From an uncultured Burkholderiales bacterium (lineage in GTDB: Bacteria; Pseudomonadota; Gammaproteobacteria; Burkholderiales; Burkholderiaceae_C): DNA of 33,708 nt. The notes below the pieces were generated by a model. It saw only the letters and a list, made by a program, of their open reading frames with translations, was not told the DNA's origin and did not search any database. Where the stretch lies: NCBI GenBank assembly GCA_945952065.1, contig CAMFGY010000041.1, positions 1 to 33,708 of the forward strand, written 5' to 3'. Position numbers and translations under genes: made by a program. Of the stretch, positions 1 to 7,792 are shown piece after piece. Positions within the stretch are counted from its first letter, which is position 1. Every line of letters starts with the position of its first letter.

Positions 1-148
1 GCGACGCCGACTGAACGACGCCCCACGTCCCGCGTGGGGCGGCTGGGGAGATGACGGACCGAGCCCAGTCCTGAGGACTGATCAAGCGACGCGCCGACGG
101 AACGACGCCCCACGTTCCACGTCCAGCGCCTCGCGCGGGGCGGCTGGT
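1..148. repeat. Degenerate direct repeats with hairpins, left edge
   Basis: Two related copies are visible. The shared core GAACGACGCCCCACG (about 13-27 and 100-114) is preceded in both by a GCGACG..CCGAC segment (from 1 and from 86) and followed by GGGGCGGCTGG (36-46 and 137-147). In the first copy CGCCCCACG (19-27) pairs perfectly with CGTGGGGCG (33-41). Between the copies lies a second palindrome, CAGTCCTGAGGACTG (66-80). No start codon, ribosome-binding site or recognisable protein lies here. The window cuts the array on the left, so its full extent and function are unknown. Confidence 0.5.
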
Positions 149-167
149 CCAAGCGCTCTCCCTGATC

Positions 168-202
168 GAAGCGAAAACGCTGCCCGGTGTTTTCGCTTTT
201 TT
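168..202 (+). terminator. Intrinsic terminator of an upstream gene outside the window
   Basis: The arm AGCGAAAAC (170-178) pairs perfectly with GTTTTCGCT (189-197) across a 10-base loop. The pairing extends by A169-T198, and a run of T follows to 202. This has the form of a rho-independent terminator reading rightward. It would end a transcript that enters from the left edge. Confidence 0.75.
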
Positions 203-286
203 CATTCAGCCCGAAACTGCCGCCCCTGTGTATGGGGGCTCATTGGCTACCATTTCGACTCTTTCGTTTTTTCCTAGGAGGTTTGC

Positions 287-1102
287 ATGAGCATGGACGT
301 CGTCGACTTCGAAATCAAAGGCGCCGAAATGCAGTTCGTCGAAGTCGAACTGGACCCGGGTGAGGCGGCCATTGGTGAGGCCGGCAGCATGATGTTCATG
401 GATGCGGACATCCAAATGGACACCGTGTTCGGCGACGGCGCTCCCTCGCAGGGCGGCTTTTTCGGCAAGCTCTTGGGGGCTGGTAAGCGGCTGGTGACGG
501 GCGAGTCTTTGTTCACCACCATCTACACCAACCAAGGCTCGGGCAAACGGCGCGTGGCCTTTGCTGCGCCTTATCCGGGCAAGATCTTGCCCATGGACTT
601 GCGACAGTTGGGCGGCACGCTGATTTGTCAGAAAGACGCGTTTTTGTGCGCCGCGCGCGGCGTGTCCTTGGGCATTGCCGTGCAACAAAAGCTCTCCACC
701 GGCTTCTTTGGTGGCGAGGGTTTCATCATGCAAAAGCTCGAAGGAGACGGCTTGGCGTTTGTGCATGCCGGTGGCACGGTGGTGCGGCGCACGCTGCAAC
801 CGGGGCAGACGCTGCTGGTGGATACCGGCTGTGTTGTGGCCTACACCCCCGGGGTGAATTTCGAGATCCAGTACGTGGGCAAGATCAAGACCGCCTTGTT
901 TGGCGGTGAAGGTCTGTTTTTGGCCAAGCTGAGCGGGCCAGGCGAGTTGTGGCTGCAAAGCCTGCCGTTCTCGCGTCTGGCGTCCCGCGTGTTTGCGGCC
1001 GCGCCGCAGCGTGGGGGCAGCCGCGAAGAGGGCTCGGTGCTCGGTGGTTTTGCCGGGGCCGGCTTGTTGGGCGGCCTGCTCGGGGGTGATTCCGACGAAT
1101 GA
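287..1102 (+). CDS. AIM24 / TIGR00266 family protein
   Basis: A 271-residue protein of the AIM24/TIGR00266 family, a widespread cytoplasmic beta-rich fold whose bacterial role is not established. The recognisable pattern is repeated short beta-strand blocks with glycine turns: GEAGSMMFM near residue 31, FFGGEGFIMQKLEGDG near 140, and a second LFGGEGLFLAKLSGPG near 205. The paired FGGEG repeats fit a pseudo-symmetric double-sided beta barrel. The C-terminus (about 235-271) is a low-complexity glycine-rich tail, GGFAGAGLLGGLLGG, which is common in this family. The start at 287 has an excellent AGGAGG at 276-281, five bases upstream. It stands alone, with about 190 bases before the next gene. 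The family assignment is firm; the function is not known. Confidence 0.85.
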   Translation: MSMDVVDFEIKGAEMQFVEVELDPGEAAIGEAGSMMFMDADIQMDTVFGDGAPSQGGFFGKLLGAGKRLVTGESLFTTIYTNQGSGKRRVAFAAPYPGKILPMDLRQLGGTLICQKDAFLCAARGVSLGIAVQQKLSTGFFGGEGFIMQKLEGDGLAFVHAGGTVVRRTLQPGQTLLVDTGCVVAYTPGVNFEIQYVGKIKTALFGGEGLFLAKLSGPGELWLQSLPFSRLASRVFAAAPQRGGSREEGSVLGGFAGAGLLGGLLGGDSDE

Positions 1103-1293
1103 CGGCGACAGGGGTGAGGGGAATTCGGGCCGTGCAGCCCGCCCGAGCATGAGGCAGCGCAAAGCGGGTCTTGGCGCGCGGCACTACACTTCGGCCTGAG
1201 TGGCGTCGTCTGGTGCTGCCCTTGGGAAGCTGCTTTCCAGTGGCCATCGCAGCGCTCTTGCCCTCATTGCTCCGTGTCGTTCAAGGAAACCCC

Positions 1294-2340
1294 ATGTCTT
1301 TTCAGCCCCGGCCGCGCCAGACGCTGGCCTTGCGCTCTTTATTGCCTGTGTGCCTGAGCTTGTTGGCCTCGCTCTGTGCTTCCTCAGTCGCTCAGGCGGC
1401 ACCTGCCGCTGAGAAGCCCGCGCGGCCGATTTTTGTGTTGAATTCGCTGGATGCCGACATCAGCGTGGTGGACCCGATCTCGTTCAAACAGATCAAACGC
1501 ATTCCCACCGGCAAGGAGCCGCATCACCTCTACCTGACGCCCGATGAGAAGTCGCTGATTGTGGCCAATGCCTTGGGGGATTCACTGACCTTCATCAACC
1601 CCGCTAGCGCCGAGGTTCAGCGGGTCTTGCACGGCATCCACGATCCCTATCACCTGCGTTTTTCGCCGGACATGAAGTGGTTTGTCACCGCGGCGAATCG
1701 CCTCGACCATGTGGCCATTTACCGCTGGGTGCCCAGCGATGCCGACAAGCCCATGCAGTTGGTGAAGAAGATTCCTGCGCCCAAGACGCCCAGCCATTTG
1801 TTCATCGACAGCAAGAGCACGGTGCTCTACGTGAGTCTGCAAGACAGCGATGAATTGCTGGCCGTGGACTTGGTGACGCAGGCGCCGCGTTGGAAGGTGC
1901 CGGTGGGCAAGATGCCGGCCGATATTTTCTTGACGCCCGATGACAAGCACATCTTGGTGGCCTTGACCGGCGACAAACTGGTGGAGGTGTATGACGTCAG
2001 CGGCGCAGCACCTAAATTGGTCAAGCGCATTCCGACGGGCGATGGTGCTCACTCCTTCCGGGCCTGGGGGGACAAGCGTCATGTGCTGGTCAGCAACCGC
2101 GCGGCCAACACCATCAGCAAGATCGACTTGCAGAGCTTTGCGGTCGTTGATAAGTTCCCTGGCCCCAGCGGTCCGGACGATATGGAAGTGTTGGGCGATG
2201 GCAAGACCTTGCTGGTCAGCTCTCGCTGGGCGGGCAAGCTGACCATGATTGACACCGAGACCAAGAAAGTGGTGAAGCAGGTCAAGGTCGGCAAGTCGCC
2301 GCATGGTGTGTGGACGCTGGATCATCAGCCGAGGCAGTGA
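1294..2340 (+). CDS. Secreted YVTN/YncE-type beta-propeller protein
   Basis: A 348-residue protein predicted to be exported. The N-terminus is a typical signal peptide: basic MSFQPRPRQ, a hydrophobic LLPVCLSLLASLC core, then SVAQAAPA for cleavage near residue 35. The rest is a repeated beta-propeller blade pattern of the YVTN/YncE type, with blades such as VANALGDSLTFINP, LYVSLQDSDELLAVDL, VLVSNRAANTISKIDL and LLVSSRWAGKLTMIDT, each followed by a K-ISTG/VPVG-like turn. Such proteins usually act as periplasmic binding or scaffold modules, and I see no catalytic motif. The start at 1294 is chosen because AAGGAAA lies just upstream and the signal peptide begins there; a longer in-frame start at 1171 has neither. 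Its stop overlaps the start of the deacetylase gene (ATGA), so the two are probably translationally coupled and act together in the envelope. Confidence 0.8.
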   Translation: MSFQPRPRQTLALRSLLPVCLSLLASLCASSVAQAAPAAEKPARPIFVLNSLDADISVVDPISFKQIKRIPTGKEPHHLYLTPDEKSLIVANALGDSLTFINPASAEVQRVLHGIHDPYHLRFSPDMKWFVTAANRLDHVAIYRWVPSDADKPMQLVKKIPAPKTPSHLFIDSKSTVLYVSLQDSDELLAVDLVTQAPRWKVPVGKMPADIFLTPDDKHILVALTGDKLVEVYDVSGAAPKLVKRIPTGDGAHSFRAWGDKRHVLVSNRAANTISKIDLQSFAVVDKFPGPSGPDDMEVLGDGKTLLVSSRWAGKLTMIDTETKKVVKQVKVGKSPHGVWTLDHQPRQ

Positions 2341-3176
2341 TGAGCAAGAGCTGGGCGGTTGCGGCCCTGGCAGGCGCACTGGGCTTGGCCACCATGCCGG
2401 CGTCGCTGGCGGCGCAGACCTGTGAAAAGCCGGTCTTCCTGACCTTTGACACCGGCCATATGGGCGTGGCGCCATTGATTGCGGAAACGCTCCAGCGTTT
2501 TGACGCCCGCGCCACCTTCTTCTTGGCCAATGAGCCCACCAAAACGGGCGGCAGTACCCTGGATGAGCAATGGGCTCCGTGGTGGCGAGCGCGGGCGCAA
2601 GAAGGCCACGACTTTGGCAGCCACACCTGGGACCATGACATCTGGTTGGCCGATACCAAGGGCGGCAGTGCTTTCAAGGTGCGCACCGTGGCGGGCGAGA
2701 ACTCGCCGGTTTTCCGGGAGCTCAGTGCCGAGCAGTACTGCGCCAGCCTCAAACAGGTGGCCGCTCGCTTCCAGGAAATGACCGGTCAAACCCTGGGCCC
2801 GATCTTCCGCGCGCCGGCCGGCAAGACTTCGCCGGCCTTGCAGCAAGCTGCTCAGCGTTGTGGTTATGTGCATGTGGGCTGGGATGCCGCCGGCTTCTTG
2901 GGAGACGAGTTGCCCAGTGACCGTTACCCCAATGAGCAATTGCTGCAGCGTGCGCTGCAGAACATCCGGCCCGGTGATATCTTGATGGCGCATTTGGGCA
3001 TTTGGTCGCGCCAAGACGCCTGGGCGCCGGCGGTGCTGGCGCCTTTGATGCAAGGGCTCAAAGACAAGGGCATGTGCTTTGCGCCCCTGCGTGAGCATCC
3101 GCGCTATGCGCTGTTGTTCAAGGTCGCGGCAGTCTTGCAAAAGACGCCGGCAAGTCAGGAAGTTCGCGAGAAATGA
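2340..3176 (+). CDS. Secreted polysaccharide deacetylase family protein, atypical motif 1
   Basis: A 278-residue NodB-fold carbohydrate deacetylase with a signal peptide (hydrophobic residues 5-24, ASLAAQ cleavage region). Family motifs appear in order: motif 1 TFDTG (35-39), motif 2 SHTWDHD (94-100, metal-binding H95 and H99), motif 3 FRAPAGKTSPAL, a GWDAAGF block, and the C-terminal ILMAHL histidine motif. Motif 1 is normally TFDDG, with the first Asp as catalytic base and the second as metal ligand. Here the second Asp is Thr38, so metal binding or activity may be altered. The start at 2340 overlaps the propeller stop as ATGA. Its own stop overlaps the next start in the same way, placing it in the middle of a coupled three-gene unit. 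The natural substrate is unknown; a periplasmic N- or O-acetylated polymer is the family expectation. Confidence 0.85.
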   Translation: MSKSWAVAALAGALGLATMPASLAAQTCEKPVFLTFDTGHMGVAPLIAETLQRFDARATFFLANEPTKTGGSTLDEQWAPWWRARAQEGHDFGSHTWDHDIWLADTKGGSAFKVRTVAGENSPVFRELSAEQYCASLKQVAARFQEMTGQTLGPIFRAPAGKTSPALQQAAQRCGYVHVGWDAAGFLGDELPSDRYPNEQLLQRALQNIRPGDILMAHLGIWSRQDAWAPAVLAPLMQGLKDKGMCFAPLREHPRYALLFKVAAVLQKTPASQEVREK

Positions 3177-4144
3177 TGGTGGTGGAATGGTTCAGCGAGA
3201 TGTTCGCGCGAGCGCAGGAGTTCTTGTTTGAATCTGCGGTGCAGCCGGTGGTCTTCTCGCTTGGCGGCGGCAATTTGCTGGAAGACGCATTTGCCGCCAC
3301 CGGATGGTTGCTGGTGGGCTTGATCCAGATTGCGCTGATGCTGCTGGTGATCGGGGCGCTGGAGCGCTGGCGGCCGGTGGAGCCGCTGCAAGACCGTGCA
3401 GCGGTGCGCGTCGATGTGATTTACACGCTCATTCATCGCCTGGGTCTGTTTCGGGTGGCGATGTTCTTCAGCATCGATCCGCTTTGGGACGCTTTGTTCG
3501 GCCAGGCGCGCTTGGCTGGTTTGCCGAGCTTCCAACTCGATGCCTTGTGGCCCGGCGTGAGCGATGTGCCCTTGGTCAGTTTTTGCTTGTATCTGTTGGT
3601 GTTTGACTTCGTCAATTACTGGCTGCATCGCGGACAACACGCTTGGAACTGGTGGTGGGCCTTGCATTCTTTGCACCACAGCCAACGCCAGATGACGATG
3701 TGGAGCGACAACCGCAATCATTTGCTGGATGACCTCTTGCGTGATTCGGTCTTCGTGTTGCTGGCCCGTTTCATCGGCGTGGAGCCGGGGCAATTTGTGG
3801 CCCTGGTCGCGGTGTCGCAGCTGATGGAGAACTTGCAGCACGCCAATGTGAAGCTCTGGTTTGGGCCGCTGTTGGAGCGGGTGGTGGTCAGCCCGCGCTT
3901 TCATCGCCTGCATCACTCGATTGGCGTCGGTCATGAATCGGCCGGGCGGGGCACTTTGGGTGGGCACAACTTTGCGGTGCTGTTCCCGATTTGGGACATC
4001 CTTTTTGGTACGGCTAACTTTGACTTGCGTTGGGATGCCACCGGTGTACGCGACCAATTGCCCGAAGAGGGCGGGCGCGACTACGGGCGCGGTTTTTGGG
4101 CGCAGCAACGTTTGGGTTTGGCGCGTTTGCTGGGCCGTGCTTGA
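3173..4144 (+). CDS. Sterol desaturase / fatty acid hydroxylase superfamily membrane protein
   Basis: A 323-residue integral membrane di-iron enzyme of the fatty acid hydroxylase superfamily. Hydrophobic segments lie near residues 40-65, 85-100 and 125-145. The histidine clusters that bind the two irons are clear: HRGQH (HX3H), HSLHHS (HX2HH) shortly after it, and HRLHHS about 80 residues later. Family members insert or remove oxygen or double bonds in lipids using O2; the substrate here cannot be told. ATG at 3173 overlaps the deacetylase stop (a second ATG is at 3176), giving a third coupled gene. The combination of an exported propeller, an exported deacetylase and a membrane lipid hydroxylase suggests modification of an envelope lipid or glycolipid, which is inference only. 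Confidence 0.82.
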   Translation: MMVVEWFSEMFARAQEFLFESAVQPVVFSLGGGNLLEDAFAATGWLLVGLIQIALMLLVIGALERWRPVEPLQDRAAVRVDVIYTLIHRLGLFRVAMFFSIDPLWDALFGQARLAGLPSFQLDALWPGVSDVPLVSFCLYLLVFDFVNYWLHRGQHAWNWWWALHSLHHSQRQMTMWSDNRNHLLDDLLRDSVFVLLARFIGVEPGQFVALVAVSQLMENLQHANVKLWFGPLLERVVVSPRFHRLHHSIGVGHESAGRGTLGGHNFAVLFPIWDILFGTANFDLRWDATGVRDQLPEEGGRDYGRGFWAQQRLGLARLLGRA

Positions 4145-4240
4145 ACGCCTGCATCACGGCGTTGTCGCCATGGGCTCGCTAAGATGGCTTGACGCGGCCC
4201 TGCGAGCGCATGGCTGCCACGAAGCGGAGGAGATGGGTCG

Positions 4241-5131
4241 ATGGTCAATTCGATGAGTCGCGTGGTTGACGCCTTTTGGCGAGCTGCGGCTTACTGCTTG
4301 CATCCTCGTGTGATCGCCTTGTCGATCTTGCCACTGCTGCTGGCCGCGGGGATGGCCTTTGGCCTGGCTTACTTTTTTTGGGAGTCCGCGGTCTCGGGCA
4401 TGCGCAGCACGCTCGATTCCTGGCGCCTGGTCGAAACCCTGTTGGGTTGGCTGGACCATGTGGGGGCCTCCGGCCTGCGCAGCGTGCTGGCGCCGCTGCT
4501 GGTCTTGGCGCTGGCGCTGCCGGTGATTGTGGTGCTCAGCTTGTTGCTGGTGGCCCTCTTGATGACGCCCACCCTGGTCAAGATGGTGGCCGAGCGGCGC
4601 TTCATGGGCTTGGCGCTCAAGCAAGGCGGTCCATGGTGGAAGTCCTTGGCCTGGTCGGCATGGCATTCCTTGTTGGCGCTGTTCGCGCTGGTGGTCAGCA
4701 TGCCGTTTTGGTTGATTCCGCCCCTGGTCCTGATCCTGCCACCGCTGATCTGGGGCTGGTTGGGCTACAAGGTCTTCAGCTTTGATGCTTTGGCCGAGCA
4801 TGCCTCGGTGGCTGAACGGCGACAACTGATGCGCGCGCACCGCCTGCCTTTGCTCTTGCTCGGCTTGGTGACGGGCTACCTGGGCGCAGCGCCTGCGGCG
4901 ATCTGGGCCTTGGGCGTGATGGCCGTGGCTTTGGCGCCGTTTTTGATTCTGGCTTCGATCTGGCTCTATACCTTGGTGTTTGCCTTTTCCACCTTGTGGT
5001 TCAGCCATTACTGCCTCGCCGCTTTGCATGAGCTTCGCCAACAGCGGGCCGCAGAACGCGGTGCACAAAGCCTGCCCACGGTCGAGGAACTTTTGCAGCC
5101 GCCCCCGGCGCCTTTGCCGCCCTTGCCCTGA
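4241..5131 (+). CDS. EI24-domain (CysZ-like) inner-membrane protein
   Basis: A 296-residue multi-spanning membrane protein resembling the EI24/CysZ family. It opens with the amphipathic VVDAFWRAAAYCLHPRVI block typical of that family. Hydrophobic helices follow at about 24-45, 82-112 (a long pair), 140-175, 203-225 and 230-262. The cytoplasmic tail is rich in Glu and Pro (EELLQPPPAPLPPLP). CysZ members carry sulfate, but no cys gene is nearby and many EI24 proteins have no known substrate, so transport is only a possibility. The start at 4241 is set by GGAGGAG at 4226-4232, eight bases upstream. A 96-base gap separates it from the desaturase gene, and only 17 bases separate it from the next gene, which probably shares its transcript. 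Confidence 0.78.
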   Translation: MVNSMSRVVDAFWRAAAYCLHPRVIALSILPLLLAAGMAFGLAYFFWESAVSGMRSTLDSWRLVETLLGWLDHVGASGLRSVLAPLLVLALALPVIVVLSLLLVALLMTPTLVKMVAERRFMGLALKQGGPWWKSLAWSAWHSLLALFALVVSMPFWLIPPLVLILPPLIWGWLGYKVFSFDALAEHASVAERRQLMRAHRLPLLLLGLVTGYLGAAPAAIWALGVMAVALAPFLILASIWLYTLVFAFSTLWFSHYCLAALHELRQQRAAERGAQSLPTVEELLQPPPAPLPPLP

Positions 5132-5148
5132 CGTTTGAAAGTGTGGAC

Positions 5149-5943
5149 ATGAAAGTTGGTTTGATCATCATTGGCGACGAAATCTTGTCCGGCAAGCGCC
5201 AAGACAAGCATCTGAGCGCCTTCATCGAATTGCTGAGCGCGCGCGGCATGAGCCTGGATTGGGCGCAGTACCTGGGCGATGACCGCGACCACATCACCAG
5301 CCAACTGCGTCAAGCTTTCGCCAGTGGCGATTTGGTGATCAGCTGCGGCGGCATTGGCGCCACGCCGGACGACCACACCCGTCAGGCCGCCGCCGCCGCC
5401 CTGGGGCAAGACCTGACCCTGCACCCCGAAGCCCGTGAACTGATCTGGGGGCGCATCTGCCAGATGGCTGCGGAAAAGGGCGAGACGGTGGACCCCGATC
5501 ACCCCGACACCTTGCGTCGCTTGGAAATGGGGGTGTTTCCTCAGGGGGCTGAAATCATCCCCAATCCCTTCAACAAAATTCCGGGCTTTTCCTATGGCTC
5601 GGTTTACTTTGTGCCGGGCTTTCCGGTCATGGCCCACCCGATGATGGCCTGGGTGCTGGATCACAAGCACGCCGATCTGCACCGGGTGCGCGGGGTGCAA
5701 GAGAAGTCTTTGATCGTGCAAGGTGCGATGGAAGCCAGCCTCACGCCCTTGATGGTGGCGGTGGAGGATCAATTCCCCGGCATCAAGGTCTTCAGCTTGC
5801 CCAGTGTGGATCACCCGCAATGGGGGCGGCATATCGAATTGGGTGTCAAAGGCGATGCCGTCCAACTCGATGCGGCCTACGACGCACTGAAATCGGGCGT
5901 GATCGAATTTGGTGCATCCATAAGCACCGAGATGGTGCGGTAG
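5149..5943 (+). CDS. Molybdopterin-binding (CinA N-terminal/MoaB-like) domain protein
   Basis: A 264-residue protein with the MoCF_biosynth fold seen in MoaB, MogA and the N-terminal half of CinA. It begins with KVGLIIIGDEILSGKRQDKH, and the nucleotide-binding loop SCGGIGATPDDHTRQA lies near residues 66-81. The C-terminal deamidase domain of full CinA is absent, as is usual for this short form, often annotated competence/damage-inducible protein A. Its true role is uncertain. ATG at 5149 is preferred over GTG at 5143 because GAAAG (5137-5141) is then correctly spaced and the conserved domain begins immediately. It lies 17 bases after the EI24 gene. Its last codons contain an NtrC-type palindrome (5924-5938) that belongs to the glnA control region. 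Confidence 0.8.
   Translation: MKVGLIIIGDEILSGKRQDKHLSAFIELLSARGMSLDWAQYLGDDRDHITSQLRQAFASGDLVISCGGIGATPDDHTRQAAAAALGQDLTLHPEARELIWGRICQMAAEKGETVDPDHPDTLRRLEMGVFPQGAEIIPNPFNKIPGFSYGSVYFVPGFPVMAHPMMAWVLDHKHADLHRVRGVQEKSLIVQGAMEASLTPLMVAVEDQFPGIKVFSLPSVDHPQWGRHIELGVKGDAVQLDAAYDALKSGVIEFGASISTEMVR
5924..5938. promoter_or_regulatory. NtrC-type enhancer site 1 for glnA
   Basis: GCACC-GAGAT-GGTGC has two perfect inverted half-sites separated by five bases, the same geometry as NtrC sites upstream of enterobacterial glnA (GCACC-N5-GGTGC). It sits inside the 3' end of the preceding gene, about 165 bases upstream of the sigma-54 promoter, a normal distance for an enhancer. Confidence 0.65.
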
Positions 5944-5957
5944 ACCGCGGGGTTTTT

Positions 5958-5972
5958 GCACCAAATCTGCGC
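5958..5972. promoter_or_regulatory. Possible weaker NtrC site 2
   Basis: GCACC-AAATC-TGCGC keeps one perfect half-site and matches three of five bases in the other. It lies 34 bases (about three helical turns) from site 1, fitting a tandem enhancer. A third, equally weak copy with one perfect half (GGTGC at 6061-6065) is less convincing. Confidence 0.4.
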
Positions 5973-6100
5973 TCAAAAGTGCAAAACCAGATTTCAAACC
6001 CTGTTTTGCAGCGCCATAATTCGCCCGCCTGCTTGGATGAGGGCGGCGCAGCGCGGCTTTGGTGCAGCTTTCGAACATTTCTCGGGAATTGGTCTTAAGT

Positions 6101-6117
6101 TGGCACACAACGTGCTT
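6101..6117 (+). promoter_or_regulatory. Sigma-54 promoter of glnA
   Basis: TGGCACACAACGTGCTT matches the RpoN consensus TGGCAC-N5-TTGCW, with the invariant GG (-24) and GC (-12) in exact register. Transcription should begin about 12 bases downstream, leaving a leader of about 70 bases before glnA. The NtrC-type sites upstream and the ntrBC genes downstream support nitrogen-regulated use. The rest of the 256-base gap before glnA holds nothing else I can name. Confidence 0.85.
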
Positions 6118-6199
6118 GTTCTAGATCGCGACGCCTAAAGACGCGGCGCCTGCCGAATTCATTCGAGTCCCCAAAAGTTTTTCCCGCTAGGAGTTTTTG

Positions 6200-7615
6200 A
6201 TGGCCAAGACCGTCGCTGACGTGATCAAGATGGTGAAAGAGAACGAAGTCAAGTTCGTTGACTTCCGCTTCACCGATACCCGTGGCAAAGAGCAGCACGT
6301 GACCGTGCCTGTCTCGCACTTCGACGAAGACAAGTTCGTGTCGGGCCATGCTTTTGACGGCTCCTCGATCGCCGGTTGGAAGGGCATTGAGGCTTCGGAC
6401 ATGCTCTTGATGCCCGATCCCAACACCGCCAATATCGACCCCTTCTTTGAAGAGCCGACCCTGATTCTGTCGTGCGATGTGGTCGATCCGGCCGACGGCA
6501 AGGCCTATGAGCGCGACCCGCGTTCGCTGGCCAAGCGCGCTGAGGCTTATCTGAAGTCCTCCGGCCTGGGTGACACCGCTTACTTCGGTCCTGAGCCTGA
6601 ATTCTTCATCTTCGATTCGATCCGCTGGGGCAATGACATGTCCGGCTCCTTCTTCAAGATCGAATCGGAAGAGGGCGCTTGGAACACTGGCAAGGAATAT
6701 GACCACGGCAATTCCGGCTACCGTCCCACCGTCAAGGGCGGCTACTTCCCCGTGCCTCCGGTCGACAGCGGCCAAGACATGCGCTCGGAAATGTGCTTGA
6801 TCCTGGAACAACTGGGCATCCCGGTCGAAGTGCATCACCACGAAGTGGCGAACGCCGGCCAAATGGAAATCGGCACCAAGTTCAGCTCGCTGGTGCAGCG
6901 CGCTGACTGGACCCAGCTGCAAAAGTATGTGATCCAGAACGTGGCCCATGCCTACGGCAAGACCGCCACCTTCATGCCCAAGCCTCTGGTGGGCGACAAC
7001 GGCTCCGGCATGCACGTGCACCAGTCCGTGTGGAAGGACGGCAAGAACCTGTTCGCCGGTGACGGCTATGCCGGTCTGTCGGACTTCGCCCTGTACTACA
7101 TCGGCGGCATCATCAAGCATGCCCGCGCGCTGAACGCCATCACCAACCCCGGTACGAACTCGTACAAGCGTTTGGTGCCTGGCTTTGAAGCTCCGGTGAA
7201 GCTGGCTTACTCGGCCAAGAACCGCTCGGCGTCGATCCGCATTCCTTATGTGGCCAACCCCAAGGGTCGCCGCGTTGAGGCACGTTTCCCCGATCCATCG
7301 GCCAACCCCTATCTGTGCTTCGCCGCACTGTTGATGGCGGGTCTGGACGGCGTGGAGAACAAGATCCATCCGGGCGAAGCCGCCACCAAGGACCTCTACC
7401 ATCTGCCGCCTGAAGAAGACGCATTGGTGCCTACCGTCTGCCACAGCCTGGATCAGGCCCTGGAAGCCCTGGACAAGGACCGTGCCTTCCTGACCAAGGG
7501 TGGCGTGTTCACCGATGCTTATATCGACGCCTACATCGAATTGAAGATGCAGGAAGTGACCCGTCTGCGCATGGCCACGCACCCGGTCGAGTTCGATATG
7601 TACTACTCGCTGTGA
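6200..7615 (+). CDS. glnA: Glutamine synthetase, type I
   Basis: A 471-residue GSI enzyme that makes glutamine from glutamate, ammonia and ATP in the cytoplasm, as a dodecamer. Landmarks are the N-terminal [18 protein letters not shown] beta-grasp, the DGSSI loop, [23 protein letters not shown], the [10 protein letters not shown] active-site block and [13 protein letters not shown]. Near the C-terminus DLYHLPPEE carries Tyr400, the position adenylylated by GlnE in the GSI-beta class, so covalent control is expected. The start at 6200 has TAGGAG at 6188-6193, six bases upstream; the TTG three bases earlier is not needed. It is monocistronic by appearance: a sigma-54 promoter in front and a strong terminator 60 bases behind. 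Length and motifs are those of a normal, active enzyme. Confidence 0.98.
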   Translation: MAKTVADVIKMVKENEVKFVDFRFTDTRGKEQHVTVPVSHFDEDKFVSGHAFDGSSIAGWKGIEASDMLLMPDPNTANIDPFFEEPTLILSCDVVDPADGKAYERDPRSLAKRAEAYLKSSGLGDTAYFGPEPEFFIFDSIRWGNDMSGSFFKIESEEGAWNTGKEYDHGNSGYRPTVKGGYFPVPPVDSGQDMRSEMCLILEQLGIPVEVHHHEVANAGQMEIGTKFSSLVQRADWTQLQKYVIQNVAHAYGKTATFMPKPLVGDNGSGMHVHQSVWKDGKNLFAGDGYAGLSDFALYYIGGIIKHARALNAITNPGTNSYKRLVPGFEAPVKLAYSAKNRSASIRIPYVANPKGRRVEARFPDPSANPYLCFAALLMAGLDGVENKIHPGEAATKDLYHLPPEEDALVPTVCHSLDQALEALDKDRAFLTKGGVFTDAYIDAYIELKMQEVTRLRMATHPVEFDMYYSL

Positions 7616-7674
7616 TGCCGGTGAGCGGCGTGCGTGGCTCTCACGTGACGTCGCTCGGCCCGCAGCGCGCGAAG

Positions 7675-7704
7675 AAGGGACGACTGCGGTCGTCCCTTTT
7701 TTTT
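7675..7704 (+). terminator. Intrinsic terminator after glnA
   Basis: AAGGGACGAC (7675-7684) pairs perfectly with GTCGTCCCTT (7689-7698) around a TGCG tetraloop, followed by a T run to 7704. It should separate the highly expressed glnA transcript from the downstream genes. Confidence 0.92.
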
Positions 7705-7792
7705 GAACATGACGCTGCGATGTTTGCCATTGAGAGGGCAAAGAGGGCTTTCTTCTGCGCTGCGCGGGCGTGCGATACGCCACAATGCCGCC

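Noticed and set aside
2-274. Open frame running in from the left edge (frame 2) with repeated NDAPR-like words
   Set aside because: It reads through a strong intrinsic terminator, has Arg/Ala/Pro-rich low-complexity content and resembles no family. The repetition reflects the DNA repeats.
6095-7783. 562-codon open frame antisense to glnA
   Set aside because: Shadow of glnA and its terminator; no family resemblance.
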